From Muribaculaceae bacterium (lineage in GTDB: Bacteria > Bacteroidota > Bacteroidia > Bacteroidales > Muribaculaceae): a stretch of 6,329 nt of DNA. The translations under genes and the position numbers were made by a program. Location: the NCBI GenBank assembly GCA_022511505.1, contig JAFLTK010000176.1:1-6329 (forward strand), given 5' to 3'. Shown here in pieces: positions 6,061 through 6,329 of the stretch. The stretch's first letter is position 1; each line of letters begins with the position of its first letter. The notes under the pieces were generated by a model, which worked only from the letters and a program-made list of their open reading frames with translations, did no database searches and was not told the origin of the DNA.

Positions 6061-6329
6061 GTAGTATGACGGGCATGTTCTGTATCTGTGGTGAAAGTCC
6101 ATAAGGGGCGTAGTTGCCGACGAACCCCGTAGCGACTCGCAAGTTTCAAGCGGTGACGCTTGGGAGAGAAGAAGCGATAGCGAAATCGTGGCCTGACGAA
6201 CAGAACCTTTAGCTCATCGACCGAATGGGAGATAAACATGGTACCAAGGCGTATCAAGCGGACAAGATGGCAAAAGACATCGAAGTTCCTAAAGGCAACC
6301 GTAACCTTGATGCGTAAACCATGCGGGTA
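6061..6329 (+). mobile_element. Group II intron, 5' portion (domain I), truncated by the window
   Basis: No protein fits this stretch, but it reads as a structured ribozyme RNA. Near the start are CGGGCATG (6070-6077) and GGTGAAAGTCC (6090-6100), matching the CGGCATG and GGTGAGAGTCC I recall at the same places in group IIC introns such as O.i.I1. Then come GGGGCGT/ACG-AA-CCCC (6105-6128), a GNRA hairpin CAAGCG-GTGA-CGCTTG (6147-6162, extendable to 6144-6165 with G-U pairs), CGAT/ATCG (6175-6188), and CTGACGAACAGAAC (6193-6206), close to the IIC CTGAGGAACACGAAC. A bulged hairpin occupies 6278-6312. The element starts right behind a terminator on the same strand, as IIC introns do. Domains IV-VI, any reverse transcriptase/maturase gene and the 3' end lie beyond 6329. 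The 5' base is uncertain: 6061 (GTAGT) or 6064 (GTATG); the consensus is GTGYG. Intron identity is likely; class C is an inference. Confidence 0.75.

Noticed and set aside
5988..6257. Minus-strand reading frame of 89 codons across the terminator and the intron region
   Set aside because: It runs antisense through a terminator and structured RNA, has Arg-rich composition without domain-like features, and has no promoter.

Overview
The window looks like a piece of a Bacteroidales chromosome, of the gut Bacteroides/Muribaculaceae kind. The evidence is the TAnnTTTG promoter element (-7 box, with a TTTG or TTG -33 box where one is visible) in front of several genes, the absence of a Shine-Dalgarno GGAGG before any gene, a short RsmI without the usual C-terminal extension, and two proteins (an acidic-linker protein and a coiled-coil lipoprotein) of types I associate with this order. 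The family-level placement is an inference.

Left part, minus strand: the 5' portion of an initiator tRNA-fMet runs off the left edge, behind its own textbook promoter. Upstream of it lie fabG and, 53 bp further upstream, a TetR-family regulator gene. No promoter is visible between these two, so they are read as a tetR-fabG operon. A 91-bp divergent intergenic region separates tetR from dacB.

Central part, plus strand: dacB encodes a PBP4-type D,D-carboxypeptidase/endopeptidase. It is followed by a gene for an acidic protein with a disordered-looking linker and a compact C-terminal module, and 18 bp later by rsmI (16S rRNA C1402 2'-O-methyltransferase). A coiled-coil lipoprotein gene starts 47 bp after rsmI. 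The gap before the acidic gene holds nested inverted repeats, and a -7 box so close to the ATG that a transcript from it would be nearly leaderless.

Right part, plus strand: a stand-alone 2[4Fe-4S] ferredoxin gene has its own promoter and a strong intrinsic terminator. Immediately after the terminator's T-tract begins about 270 nt of structured RNA that I read as the 5' part (domain I) of a group II intron. The window ends before any reverse transcriptase/maturase gene or the 3' end. An intron sitting directly behind a terminator hairpin is the hallmark of group IIC introns, and this is the most interesting feature here.

Apart from the intron, the content is housekeeping: translation initiation, fatty acid synthesis, peptidoglycan processing, rRNA modification and electron transfer. 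I see no defence system, CRISPR array, phage gene or toxin-antitoxin pair.
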